Source of the DNA: Gammaproteobacteria bacterium
GTDB taxonomy: Bacteria; Gemmatimonadota; Gemmatimonadetes; Longimicrobiales; Gaopeijiaceae
Assembly (NCBI GenBank): GCA_024638345.1
Contig: JAHEKL010000016.1
Span: 7,114 to 13,820, forward strand
Direction of reading: 5' to 3'
Length of the DNA stretch: 6,707 nt
Part shown: in pieces, positions 1 to 6,163 of the stretch
How the letters are laid out: each line of letters starts with the position of its first letter
Numbering within the stretch: position 1 is the first letter of the stretch
Translations under genes and position numbers: made by a program
Notes under the pieces: model-generated
Database searches by the model: none
Told to the model about the DNA's origin: nothing
What the model saw: the letters and a program-made list of their open reading frames with translations, nothing else

Positions 1-1563
1 GTCCTCGTCGACAGAACCGACCGTGTGACCCTCGGGCTCGAGCACGACGCGGAAGTCGGCGTTGTCCGGGATCCCGCCGCCGCAGGTGATGGCGGCCAGA
101 CGGGCGCCTCTCCGGCCGCGTACTCTCCGATTCACGCCGTCGCGGTGCACCAGCGCTCCCCTTCGCCCCCGCCGGGTGGTGAACCCCCCGGAGACCATCT
201 GGAGCACCTCCGAGAACGCTTCAGGGGTGAGATCACGGTAAGGGTATGCACGACGCATCAGCTGGAAGAGCTCGTCTTCGCCCCAGTCCTCACAGGATGC
301 CTCCGCGACCACCTGCTGGGCGAGGAGATCCATCCGACGCTCCATGATCGTCACCCGGTCGAGCTCTCCACGCTTGACCGCGCGGAGGAGCGCAGCCGAC
401 TCGACCAGATCGTCCCGTGTCATGGGGAAGAGCCGACCCTTGGGGGTGCCGTGCACCGTATGACCGGACCGGCCGACTCGCTGGAGAAACGTGGCGATGC
501 GTCGGGGCGAGCCGATCTGACACACGAGGTCGACATGCCCGACGTCGATGCCGAGTTCGAGTGAGGCAGTGGCTACGAGAGCCTTGAGCTCACCGCTCTT
601 GAGACGGTGTTCCGCGTCGAGTCGGATTTCCTTCGAGAGGCTTCCGTGGTGGGCGGTGACGGCGTCGCTACCAAGTCTCTCCTCCAGATCGCGCGCCGCG
701 CGCTCGGCGAGCCTGCGGGTGTTGACGAAGACCAGCGTCGTCTTGTGCGCCTCGATCAGCTCGACCAGTCGAGCGTAGACCTCTTCCCAGACCTCGGCCG
801 ACATGACCGCTTCGATGGGGGATCCGGGGATCTCGAGGCCGAGGTCGAGCTCCCGGATGTGACCCTCGTCCACGATCGCGCAGCGCGCCTCTCCATCCGA
901 ATCCAACCCACCGGCCCCCACGAGGAACCGGGCCACTTCCTCGATCGGCTTCTGGGTCGCGGAGAGCCCGATCCGGACGAGCCGATCTTCGACCACGTGC
1001 TCGAGGCGTTCCAGAGTCAAGGACAGATGCGCTCCCCGCCGGGAGTCCAGCACGGCATGGATCTCGTCCACGATCACGGTCCGCACGGTCCGGAGCATGT
1101 TCCGGCTCCGCTCGGCGGTGAGAAGCAGGTAGAGCGACTCCGGGGTGGTGACCAGAATGTGCGGCGGGGTCTGGAGCATCGCCCGGCGCTCCGCCTGCGT
1201 CGTGTCGCCACTTCGGACGGCCGCGGTGATCCGGACCGGCGGAAGCCCCATCTCCTCGGCGATCTGCCGGATCTCCCGCCGTGGCTCCGCCAGGTTTCGG
1301 TGGATGTCCGCGCTGAGTGCCTTGAGTGGGGACACATAGACGATGCGGGTCTCGTCCGGCAGCTCGCCTTGTCCGACCCCTTCTGTCAGGAGCTCGTCGA
1401 TCCCGTTCAGGAAGGCGGCCAACGTCTTTCCCGATCCGGTGGGAGCGGATATGAGCGTGTGCTCGCCTCTCCGGATCGCCTCCCAGCCCAGACGCTGAGC
1501 GGGCGTGGGTGCCTCGAAGCGTTGATCGAACCACCGGCGAACGGCCGGGTGGAAGCTACGCAT
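1..1563 (-). CDS. lhr: Lhr-family DEAD/DEAH-box ATP-dependent helicase, N-terminal part (C-terminus beyond window)
   Basis: This is an ATP-dependent superfamily 2 nucleic-acid helicase of the Lhr type; family members translocate 3'-5' on single-stranded DNA and unwind DNA or RNA-DNA hybrids, and are linked to repair. The 521 visible residues start with FHPAVRRWF and APTPAQ (a Q-like motif). Walker A APTGSGKT follows at about 40-47, VYVSPLKALSADIHRNL at 75-91, TTPESL at 139-144, DEIH (motif II) at 166-169, SAT (III) at 201-203, VFVNTRR (IV) at 278-284, ATASLELGID (V) at 331-340 and QRVGRSGH (VI) at 361-368. AITCGGGIPDNADF near 491-504 is typical of the winged-helix/Lhr-core region. Full-length Lhr reaches about 1500 residues and Lhr-core forms about 850, so at least a third is missing beyond base 1. 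The ATG fits because the family usually begins just before FHPAVRRWF, and an in-frame TGA lies at 1597-1599. It follows the cupin gene by 29 nt and may be co-transcribed. Long open frames on the other strand here are shadows. Confidence 0.94.
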   Translation of the reverse strand, partial: MRSFHPAVRRWFDQRFEAPTPAQRLGWEAIRRGEHTLISAPTGSGKTLAAFLNGIDELLTEGVGQGELPDETRIVYVSPLKALSADIHRNLAEPRREIRQIAEEMGLPPVRITAAVRSGDTTQAERRAMLQTPPHILVTTPESLYLLLTAERSRNMLRTVRTVIVDEIHAVLDSRRGAHLSLTLERLEHVVEDRLVRIGLSATQKPIEEVARFLVGAGGLDSDGEARCAIVDEGHIRELDLGLEIPGSPIEAVMSAEVWEEVYARLVELIEAHKTTLVFVNTRRLAERAARDLEERLGSDAVTAHHGSLSKEIRLDAEHRLKSGELKALVATASLELGIDVGHVDLVCQIGSPRRIATFLQRVGRSGHTVHGTPKGRLFPMTRDDLVESAALLRAVKRGELDRVTIMERRMDLLAQQVVAEASCEDWGEDELFQLMRRAYPYRDLTPEAFSEVLQMVSGGFTTRRGRRGALVHRDGVNRRVRGRRGARLAAITCGGGIPDNADFRVVLEPEGHTVGSVDED

Positions 1564-1592
1564 CGTCCAGTCCGCGCCCGAGATCGCCCGGT

Positions 1593-1994
1593 CTAGTCAT
1601 TCGAGTGCGCGTGAAAGAGATCCCCGGCGTCCGGGCCTTCTCCCGTGATGGTCAGGAGAAGGGCAGTGTCCTCGAGAGCGCGAATATCCTGGGCGTGTCC
1701 CGGTCCGAAGAAGAGCACCTCGCCTCGGGAGATCTCGAACTTCTGGTCGCCAACGCGATACCGAAGCCGTCCCTCGAGGATCTGAAGGGTCATGGGCGAA
1801 GCCGCATGGTGCGTGTCCGCCGCGACGCCCTCCGCGATCACGGTGAGGGTGAGTCGAAGCGGACCCTCCTTGACCAGGGTTCGGCCGATCCGTCCGCTCC
1901 GGAGGTAGTGCTCGTCCTCCCGAAGCTCGGCAACCTGCTCGTGTAGGTCGAAGGTGAGCTCGTCACCGGTGAGTGCTCGACTGAGCGAGGACAT
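1593..1994 (-). CDS. Small single-domain cupin protein
   Basis: A 133-residue protein whose second half is one cupin beta-barrel: GVAADTHHAASPMTLQILEG (about 56-75), then GEVLFFGPGHAQDIRALEDT (91-110). The spacing matches a small conserved bacterial cupin family that usually reads H-x-A-P-G...LQVLEG...PHxVxALED; function is generally unknown (small-ligand binding or metal enzyme). The metal site looks degenerate. The first motif keeps H62/H63, but the usual second His and Glu positions are A64 and M68. In the second motif the expected His position is Q102, with a His two residues earlier (H100). The ATG at 1994 was chosen because GGAGG lies 5 nt upstream and the N-terminus MSSLSRALTGDELTF reads naturally. 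The frame stays open up to 2339, but that stretch is serine/arginine-rich, unlike a cupin, and overlaps the thiolase gene antisense. It lies 29 nt before the helicase gene on the same strand. No ligand can be assigned. Confidence 0.85.
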   Translation of the reverse strand: MSSLSRALTGDELTFDLHEQVAELREDEHYLRSGRIGRTLVKEGPLRLTLTVIAEGVAADTHHAASPMTLQILEGRLRYRVGDQKFEISRGEVLFFGPGHAQDIRALEDTALLLTITGEGPDAGDLFHAHSND

Positions 1995-2178
1995 GCGAAC
2001 CTCCAGGAGGGAAGAGTGGACGACGCGCCGGCTAAAGGTGGGGTGCACCAGACGGGATGTCGAGGCGGTGGGTGGGCATGTCGGGATCATGAAGGAGCAT
2101 CGCGAAGCGCTCGACCGGCAGTATCTTGACGGCATCGGTTCAGAGGAGGAGGCCTTCAACCAAGGTGTGGTCCGAGTT
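1995..2178. other. Divergent intergenic region between cupin and thiolase genes
   Basis: A 184-nt stretch separates two diverging genes, so promoters for both should lie here. I cannot point to a convincing -35/-10 pair. A TTGACG at 2126-2131 on the plus strand has no -10-like hexamer at the right distance. The thiolase reading frame stays open through the whole gap back to 1954. From about 2089 it shows a coding-like base pattern (G/C-rich first and third positions, A/T-rich second), so part of the gap may be translated. See the thiolase entry. Confidence 0.5.
2000..2010. promoter_or_regulatory. Palindromic Shine-Dalgarno site of the cupin gene
   Basis: CCTCCAGGAGG is a perfect 5+1+5 inverted repeat. 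On the minus strand it puts GGAGG 5 nt before the cupin ATG at 1994, a strong ribosome binding site that settles that start. On the plus strand it also shows GGAGG, 5 nt before a GTG at 2016, but that frame gives only a short unconvincing peptide. In the cupin mRNA the two arms could pair only with a 1-nt or slightly opened loop, so a regulatory hairpin hiding the site is possible but weak. Confidence 0.6.
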
Positions 2179-3366
2179 GTGTCAGACGACTCTCTGATTG
2201 TTTCGGCTGTTCGGACTCCGATCGGATCTCTCGGCGGAGTGCTATCGACGATGCCCGCCCCCGAAATGGGGGCGGCCTGTATTCGGGCCGCGCTGGAGCG
2301 AGCCGAGGTGGCACCGGAGGAGGTCGACGAGGTGATCATGGGGAACGTGGTCAGCGCCGGGGTCGGTCAGAATCCGGCGCGCCAGGCGTCGATCCGCGCC
2401 GGCGTCCCCACTTCGGTCGGCGCCGTGAGCATCAACAAGGTCTGCGGGTCCGGTCTCAAGGCGGTCATGCTCGCCGATCAGGCGATCCGGCTCGAGGAAG
2501 CCGACATCGTCGTGGCGGGGGGGATGGAGAGCATGAGTCTGGCGCCCTACCTGCTACCCGGGGCACGTCAGGGCTACAGGATGGGCCACGCTCAGGTCGT
2601 CGACTCGATGATCCGGGATGGTCTCTGGGACGTCTACGGAGACGAGCACATGGGGCACTACGGCGACCAATGCGCCGTGAAGCACCGCTTCACGCGTGAG
2701 GCGCAGGACGACTATGCCGTGCGTAGCTACGGGCGGGCCTTGAAGGCTGCCGAGGACGGTTTGTTCGACCAGGAGATCCTGCCCATCGAGGTTCCCGGTC
2801 GACGCGGGGTAACCAGCGTGACCCGAGACGAGGAGCCTAGCCGTTTCGACGAGGCGAAGCTCCGCGCGCTGCGTCCCGCGTTCTCGCAGGACGGCACGGT
2901 GACGGCGGGGAACGCATCGAGCGTGAACGACGGAGCTGCCGCCTTGGTCGTGGCGTCGGAGTCCACGTGTCGGAGTCGCGCACTGCGGCCCCTGGCTCGG
3001 ATCGAAGGTGGGGCGACCCACAGTCAGGCTCCGGAATGGTTCACGACCGCGCCGATCGGAGCGATACGTAAGCTGCTCGATCGGACCGGGTGGAGCGCGG
3101 ACGACGTGGACCTGTTCGAGATCAACGAAGCGTTCGCTAACGTCAGCATGGCGGCTCAGGTCGAGCTGGGGATTCCCGACGAGAAGCTGAACGTCTACGG
3201 TGGGGCGGTGGCCCTGGGGCACCCGATCGGGGCCACTGGAGCCAGGATACTGGTGACGCTGCTGAACGCGCTGCGCCGAACCGGGGGCGAGCGGGGGATC
3301 GCTGCCCTGTGTATCGGTGGAGGGGAGGCGGTCGCGTTGGCCGTGCGGCTGACCGGCGAACCTTAG
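2179..3366 (+). CDS. Acetyl-CoA C-acetyltransferase-type thiolase
   Basis: A thiolase that reversibly condenses two acetyl-CoA to acetoacetyl-CoA, or cleaves 3-ketoacyl-CoA; a cytosolic, usually tetrameric enzyme of fatty-acid, ketone-body or polyhydroxyalkanoate metabolism. With the GTG start it has 395 residues, close to the usual 390-400. It begins with SLIVSAVRTPIGSLGG, the thiolase N-terminal signature. The acylated Cys89 sits in NKVCGSG, followed by VVAGGMESMS (112-120), AGNASSVNDGAAAL (243-256), NEAF (316-319), the catalytic His348 in GHPIG, and the second catalytic Cys378 in CIGGGEA. The catalytic set is complete, so it should be active. Degradative and biosynthetic (AtoB/PhaA-like) types cannot be separated confidently by eye; the length and motifs favour the latter. 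The start is uncertain. GTG at 2179 fits family length, with AAGGTG 11 nt upstream as a weak ribosome binding site. GTG at 2167 and ATG at 2089 (425 residues) are in frame. It stands alone on this strand, convergent with the acyl-CoA dehydrogenase gene. Confidence 0.93.
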   Translation: MSDDSLIVSAVRTPIGSLGGVLSTMPAPEMGAACIRAALERAEVAPEEVDEVIMGNVVSAGVGQNPARQASIRAGVPTSVGAVSINKVCGSGLKAVMLADQAIRLEEADIVVAGGMESMSLAPYLLPGARQGYRMGHAQVVDSMIRDGLWDVYGDEHMGHYGDQCAVKHRFTREAQDDYAVRSYGRALKAAEDGLFDQEILPIEVPGRRGVTSVTRDEEPSRFDEAKLRALRPAFSQDGTVTAGNASSVNDGAAALVVASESTCRSRALRPLARIEGGATHSQAPEWFTTAPIGAIRKLLDRTGWSADDVDLFEINEAFANVSMAAQVELGIPDEKLNVYGGAVALGHPIGATGARILVTLLNALRRTGGERGIAALCIGGGEAVALAVRLTGEP

Positions 3367-3384
3367 GGGGTCCCAGCGCGATCG

Positions 3385-3421
3385 GGCTCGAGAGCCTACC
3401 CGCTCCGGGAGCCGCTCCCGG
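3385..3421. terminator. Two inverted repeats between convergent genes, possible bidirectional terminator
   Basis: The 82-nt gap between the convergent thiolase and acyl-CoA dehydrogenase genes holds GGCTC-GA-GAGCC (3385-3396) and CCGGGAGC-C-GCTCCCGG (3405-3421). The second is a perfect 8-bp inverted repeat around one base and would fold as a GC-rich stem with a slightly opened loop. Its symmetry and place suit stopping transcription from both sides. Neither side has a proper T-run, so it is not a textbook intrinsic terminator. Confidence 0.5.
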
Positions 3422-3448
3422 GCGACCGCCTTTCTGGACCGAGTCGAG

Positions 3449-4582
3449 TCAGTCCCGAGCCTCGTAGACCGCAGACAGCAACTCCTTCATGATCTCCGGT
3501 GTGCCTGCCGCGAGGCTGAACGCCTGAGCGTCACGGAGGGCACGGTTCATCCAGTGGCTCTCCATGAACGCCTCCGCACCGTGCAGGTGGGCGCAACGCC
3601 GGATCACGTCCCGGACCAACTCGAAACAGAAGACCTTGAGCATCCAGATGTCGCGTTCCACGTCTTCATTTCGATTCAGGCGCTCCGCGACCCTGTAGGC
3701 AAAATGGCTCGAAGCGGTGAGACGGGCTTCCTGAGTCGCGAGCTCGTGTCGGATCGCCTGCTTCCGAACGAGCGGTTCCCCCATTCGGGTTCGACCGCTG
3801 CAGAAACCGATCGTTCGTCGCAAGACCGAGCGCCCCATCGCATTCACGCTCAGCGCACCGAGCAGACGTTCACGCTGTAGTCCCCCGAGCAGGTATAGGA
3901 AGCCGCGGCCGGGTTCCCCCAAGAGATGATCGACGGGGACGAGGCAGTCATGGAAGACTACCTCACCCAGGTCACCACTTCGGAGACCCGAGGTTTCCAG
4001 GCGTGTCTGCGTGACTCCCGGCGTCGCGCAGGGAACGAGGACCAATGCGGCCGACCAGGGCGGGATCCGCTCCTGCAGTCTCGCCAGAACCACCAGAGCA
4101 TCCGCCTGAGAGCCGTTCGTGATGTAGCGCTTGCTCCCGTTCAGCACGATCCCCTCCGGCCGGCGCTCCGCCACGGTTCGGATCGCGTTCATGTCCGCGC
4201 CCGATTCCGCTTCGGTCGCGGCCAGCCCCAGGAGCGCGCTTCCCCTCCGACCAGCCTCGACCCACTGGCGCGTCGCGTCGTTCGAGGCCAGGTGATCCAG
4301 GAGGGGGACGACCATACCCGCGTGGGACAGGACGGAGATGGCGAGGCCGGTCGCGAGGCTCGAGCCCAACTCCTCCGCGAGCGCGATCTCTCCCGGGGCC
4401 AGCCCTGGCGAGCGCGTGCCCCCTTTTCTAGGCGGATCCGTGCGGAAGAAGTCGGCGGCGCCCATCTCCGCGATCAACCCTCGGGGGAATCGACGCGCTG
4501 CCTCCCAGTCCTCGAGCTTGGGCGCGACGCGTTGTTCGAGGAAAGCGCGTAGCGAGTCGGATCGCTCCGAATACCCAGCCAT
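3449..4582 (-). CDS. Acyl-CoA dehydrogenase-family flavoprotein
   Basis: An FAD-dependent dehydrogenase of the acyl-CoA dehydrogenase superfamily (377 residues, usual 375-400), which removes hydrogens alpha-beta to an acyl thioester carbonyl. The N-terminal helical domain is followed by LAATEAESGADMNAIRT (about 120-136) and KRYITNGSQADALVVLAR (151-168), the flavin-binding middle domain. The C-terminal helical domain runs from the GEPGRGFLYLLGGLQRERL segment (222-240) to AAGTPEIMKELL near the end. The usual catalytic Glu before GT (YEGT in medium-chain enzymes) is Ala here (AAGT, 358-361). E238 in QRERL lies where long-chain and isovaleryl-CoA dehydrogenases keep their base, so a helix-G base is likely. 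The gene starts 5 nt after the acyl carrier protein stop with no clear ribosome binding site, implying translational coupling. That pairing suggests a carrier-bound substrate, as for FkbI with FkbJ in methoxymalonyl-ACP synthesis or PltE-type prolyl-carrier dehydrogenases. The substrate is inferred only. It is the last gene of the string. Confidence 0.92.
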   Translation of the reverse strand: MAGYSERSDSLRAFLEQRVAPKLEDWEAARRFPRGLIAEMGAADFFRTDPPRKGGTRSPGLAPGEIALAEELGSSLATGLAISVLSHAGMVVPLLDHLASNDATRQWVEAGRRGSALLGLAATEAESGADMNAIRTVAERRPEGIVLNGSKRYITNGSQADALVVLARLQERIPPWSAALVLVPCATPGVTQTRLETSGLRSGDLGEVVFHDCLVPVDHLLGEPGRGFLYLLGGLQRERLLGALSVNAMGRSVLRRTIGFCSGRTRMGEPLVRKQAIRHELATQEARLTASSHFAYRVAERLNRNEDVERDIWMLKVFCFELVRDVIRRCAHLHGAEAFMESHWMNRALRDAQAFSLAAGTPEIMKELLSAVYEARD

Positions 4583-4587
4583 GTTGT

Positions 4588-4884
4588 CTAGAAGCGATCG
4601 AGGGGATCGTCGGTCGCCGGCTCAGCCACCCGAGTCTCGACGTACGCGATGAGGTCGTCGAGGGTCCGGACGTGATCCATTTCGAAGAGGTCGAAACGAA
4701 TTCGGTAGCGATCACTGACCACCGAGATCAGCTCGACGAGGTCCATCGAGTCCCGAACAAGAAGTGTGATGTCGGACTGCCCGTCGATGGGACCCGCGTA
4801 GTGAAGGCATCGACGGACGGTGTCCACCAGATCGTCTCTCATCCGACCGGCTTCGGTTTCGTCGCTCCGCGATTCGCCCGTCAC
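4588..4884 (-). CDS. Stand-alone acyl carrier protein
   Basis: A small acidic carrier protein (98 residues from the GTG start). The attachment serine for 4'-phosphopantetheine is S46 in VRDSMDLVELISVVSDRY, the DSx(D/E) signature at the head of helix II. RFDLFEMDHVRTLDDLIAYVETRV matches the helix III/IV part of the fold. It should tether an acyl, hydroxyacyl or aminoacyl group as a thioester once modified by a phosphopantetheinyl transferase, which is not in the window. The GTG start is 3 nt after the upstream ferritin-like stop and has no clear ribosome binding site. An in-frame ATG at 4842 gives 84 residues with the serine at 32, nearer the usual 36, and is a serious alternative. It differs from housekeeping AcpP in reading DSMDLVE rather than DSLDTVE, and no fatty-acid synthase genes surround it. 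Its place between diiron and flavin enzymes suggests it presents the substrate to them. Confidence 0.9.
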   Translation of the reverse strand: MTGESRSDETEAGRMRDDLVDTVRRCLHYAGPIDGQSDITLLVRDSMDLVELISVVSDRYRIRFDLFEMDHVRTLDDLIAYVETRVAEPATDDPLDRF

Positions 4885-4887
4885 GTC

Positions 4888-5481
4888 TCAGACCGCGGTG
4901 TCCAGCGAGAGGTGCCCGAAGTAGGTGGCGAAGGGCTCGGACGCGAGCAGAACGGCGTACACCTCTCGGTCGATCGCCTCCAGCCTTCGCATCAGTTCGC
5001 TGACTCTTCCCTCTCCGTGGCGCTTCGAGTAGGAGGCCAGCTCCTCGGCGATCCAGTCGAGGTGGTCCTCCTCGTCGTCGATCATCGATCTCAGCGTCTC
5101 CCGGACCTCGGCCGGCACGCCAGGCAGAGCAAGATGGTGGGTGAAGTGGCTCATCGTCCTGCGCTCGAAGACCTGTGTCAGGCAGAATACCTCCAGCATG
5201 CTCTCGGGCATTCCGTACCGCTTGCCGTACTCGCCCTGATAGGTCTGTGTGACGCGCAGCGGCTCGTGCCCCAGCTTCCGAATCGTCTCCCCCCAAAGCC
5301 AGGCGTGTCTCGCCTCCTCCTGGTAGTGGGCGGTGAGCCTGTGCCGGTACTCGTCGACGGTGGTATGGAATGCCACCTTGCCGAAAAGGAGCGATCCCGC
5401 CAGCTCGCAGGCGCGGTAGTAGCTAAGGACGTACAGCTCTCGGTCGTCAAGAATCGTCGGGATCTCCGGGTTGTTCTGCAA
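4888..5481 (-). CDS. Ferritin-like diiron protein A
   Basis: A 197-residue, all-helical protein with a full set of candidate carboxylate-bridged diiron ligands: E26 (ACELAG), E56-A-R-H59 (EEARHAW), E106 (QVFERRT) and E137-E-D-H140 (DDEEDHLDW). This E...ExxH...E...ExxH pattern with spacings near 30, 50 and 31 is the ferritin-like four-helix bundle arrangement, shared by rubrerythrins, MiaE-type hydroxylases and soluble acyl-ACP desaturases. It has no signal peptide, membrane segment or rubredoxin domain. An O2-dependent oxidase, hydroxylase or desaturase is likely from the fold and the neighbouring carrier protein; iron storage is less likely at this length and in this context. The only reasonable start is TTG at 5481, because an in-frame TGA lies five codons upstream (5494-5496). 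That start overlaps the end of the second diiron gene by 35 nt, so translation is probably coupled. The substrate cannot be named. Confidence 0.8.
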   Translation of the reverse strand: MQNNPEIPTILDDRELYVLSYYRACELAGSLLFGKVAFHTTVDEYRHRLTAHYQEEARHAWLWGETIRKLGHEPLRVTQTYQGEYGKRYGMPESMLEVFCLTQVFERRTMSHFTHHLALPGVPAEVRETLRSMIDDEEDHLDWIAEELASYSKRHGEGRVSELMRRLEAIDREVYAVLLASEPFATYFGHLSLDTAV

Positions 5482-6163
5482 GGATGGCGTCGCTCAAGGG
5501 TCTTCCCGTGATCTCCGCGATTGCGCGGCTGAATCGTTGGATCAGGGCGATGTTGTCTCTCTTCGCATTCGAGAGCGAAGGCAGGACGTAGCTTCCCAGA
5601 TGTTCGAACCCGAGGGCCGCCTCTTCGACTCGGCGGACGACCTCTGGATCGCTCGCCACCATACGCTGAAGGAGGCCCTTTGCAAAGTCGCTGTGGACGA
5701 GCTCCTCCCGCGCGAATCGGCTCAACATCCGCGACAGCTCGGGCTCCTCGCTGCGCGCGCCGATCGTCTCGAAGAAATCCGCCGCGAAGAGCTCGGTACC
5801 CATGAAGTTCACGAGCTCCCGCACGATATCCGTCGGGGCTTCCCCGCGGCCGGACCGTCGAAGGGCCACGACTTCGTCGTCGGTCGGGGCATCGCCCCCG
5901 ACGTGCTGCAGGTATCGGCGGAGCAGGTAGTAGTGTCCGTACGCCTCGAAGGCCTCGATCGTGAAGATCGCGGTGGCCTCGAGGTCGTCGAACAGGAGTC
6001 GAGTCAGCTCGGACATGTGGAGCGGAAACCAGGATTCGACCAGACACGCTTCGCGCAGCAGGGCGAGAAGCTCGGGCGATCTCCGAGCCGCCTCCACGTC
6101 GATGGCGTCCCAGGCGACCCGCCCCTCGAAGATGGCCGTGTTGACCGAATCGAGGATCCTCAA
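5447..6163 (-). CDS. Ferritin-like diiron protein B (acyl-ACP desaturase-like ligand spacing)
   Basis: A 238-residue helical protein, distinct in sequence from its neighbour but with a similar acidic/His pattern: E43 (LVESWFPLH), E70/E73/H77 (TIEAFEAYGHYYLLRRYL), E124 (GTELFAADFF) and E154-L-V-H157 (AREELVHSDF). Spacings between helices (about 30, 51 and 30) resemble the ferritin-like superfamily, including soluble acyl-ACP desaturases. The first ExxH is altered: in EAYGH the Glu is four residues before the His and the usual position is Ala74. It may use E73 or E70, or have a changed metal site. An oxidase or oxygenase acting on the carrier-bound substrate, perhaps with protein A, is an inference. 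The start is TTG at 6163, overlapping the methyltransferase stop as TTGA. GAAGG sits 7 nt upstream, which supports this start. Confidence 0.72.
   Translation of the reverse strand: MRILDSVNTAIFEGRVAWDAIDVEAARRSPELLALLREACLVESWFPLHMSELTRLLFDDLEATAIFTIEAFEAYGHYYLLRRYLQHVGGDAPTDDEVVALRRSGRGEAPTDIVRELVNFMGTELFAADFFETIGARSEEPELSRMLSRFAREELVHSDFAKGLLQRMVASDPEVVRRVEEAALGFEHLGSYVLPSLSNAKRDNIALIQRFSRAIAEITGRPLSDAILAEQPGDPDDS

Noticed and set aside
668..1534. Minus-strand 288-codon open frame in another frame of the helicase region
   Set aside because: An out-of-frame, Arg/Gly/Pro-rich shadow of lhr with no domain.
25..1596. Long plus-strand open frames (25-564 and 607-1596)
   Set aside because: They lie antisense to a helicase with every SF2 motif intact; their translations are rich in Arg, Pro, Asp and Gly and match no family.
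2016..2132. Plus-strand GTG frame after GGAGG at 2006-2010
   Set aside because: A good ribosome binding site, but the product is a short low-complexity peptide; the GGAGG is explained by the palindrome serving the cupin gene.
2126..2154. Sigma70-like promoter starting at TTGACG (2126-2131)
   Set aside because: No -10-like hexamer lies 16-18 nt downstream.
1995..2339. N-terminal extension of the cupin frame up to 2339
   Set aside because: Ser/Arg/Thr-rich, antisense to the thiolase N-terminus, and a strong GGAGG site marks the ATG at 1994.
5178..6047. 289-codon minus-strand frame across both ferritin-like genes
   Set aside because: Arg/Pro/Ser-rich shadow; the two overlapping genes in other frames have clear metal-ligand patterns.
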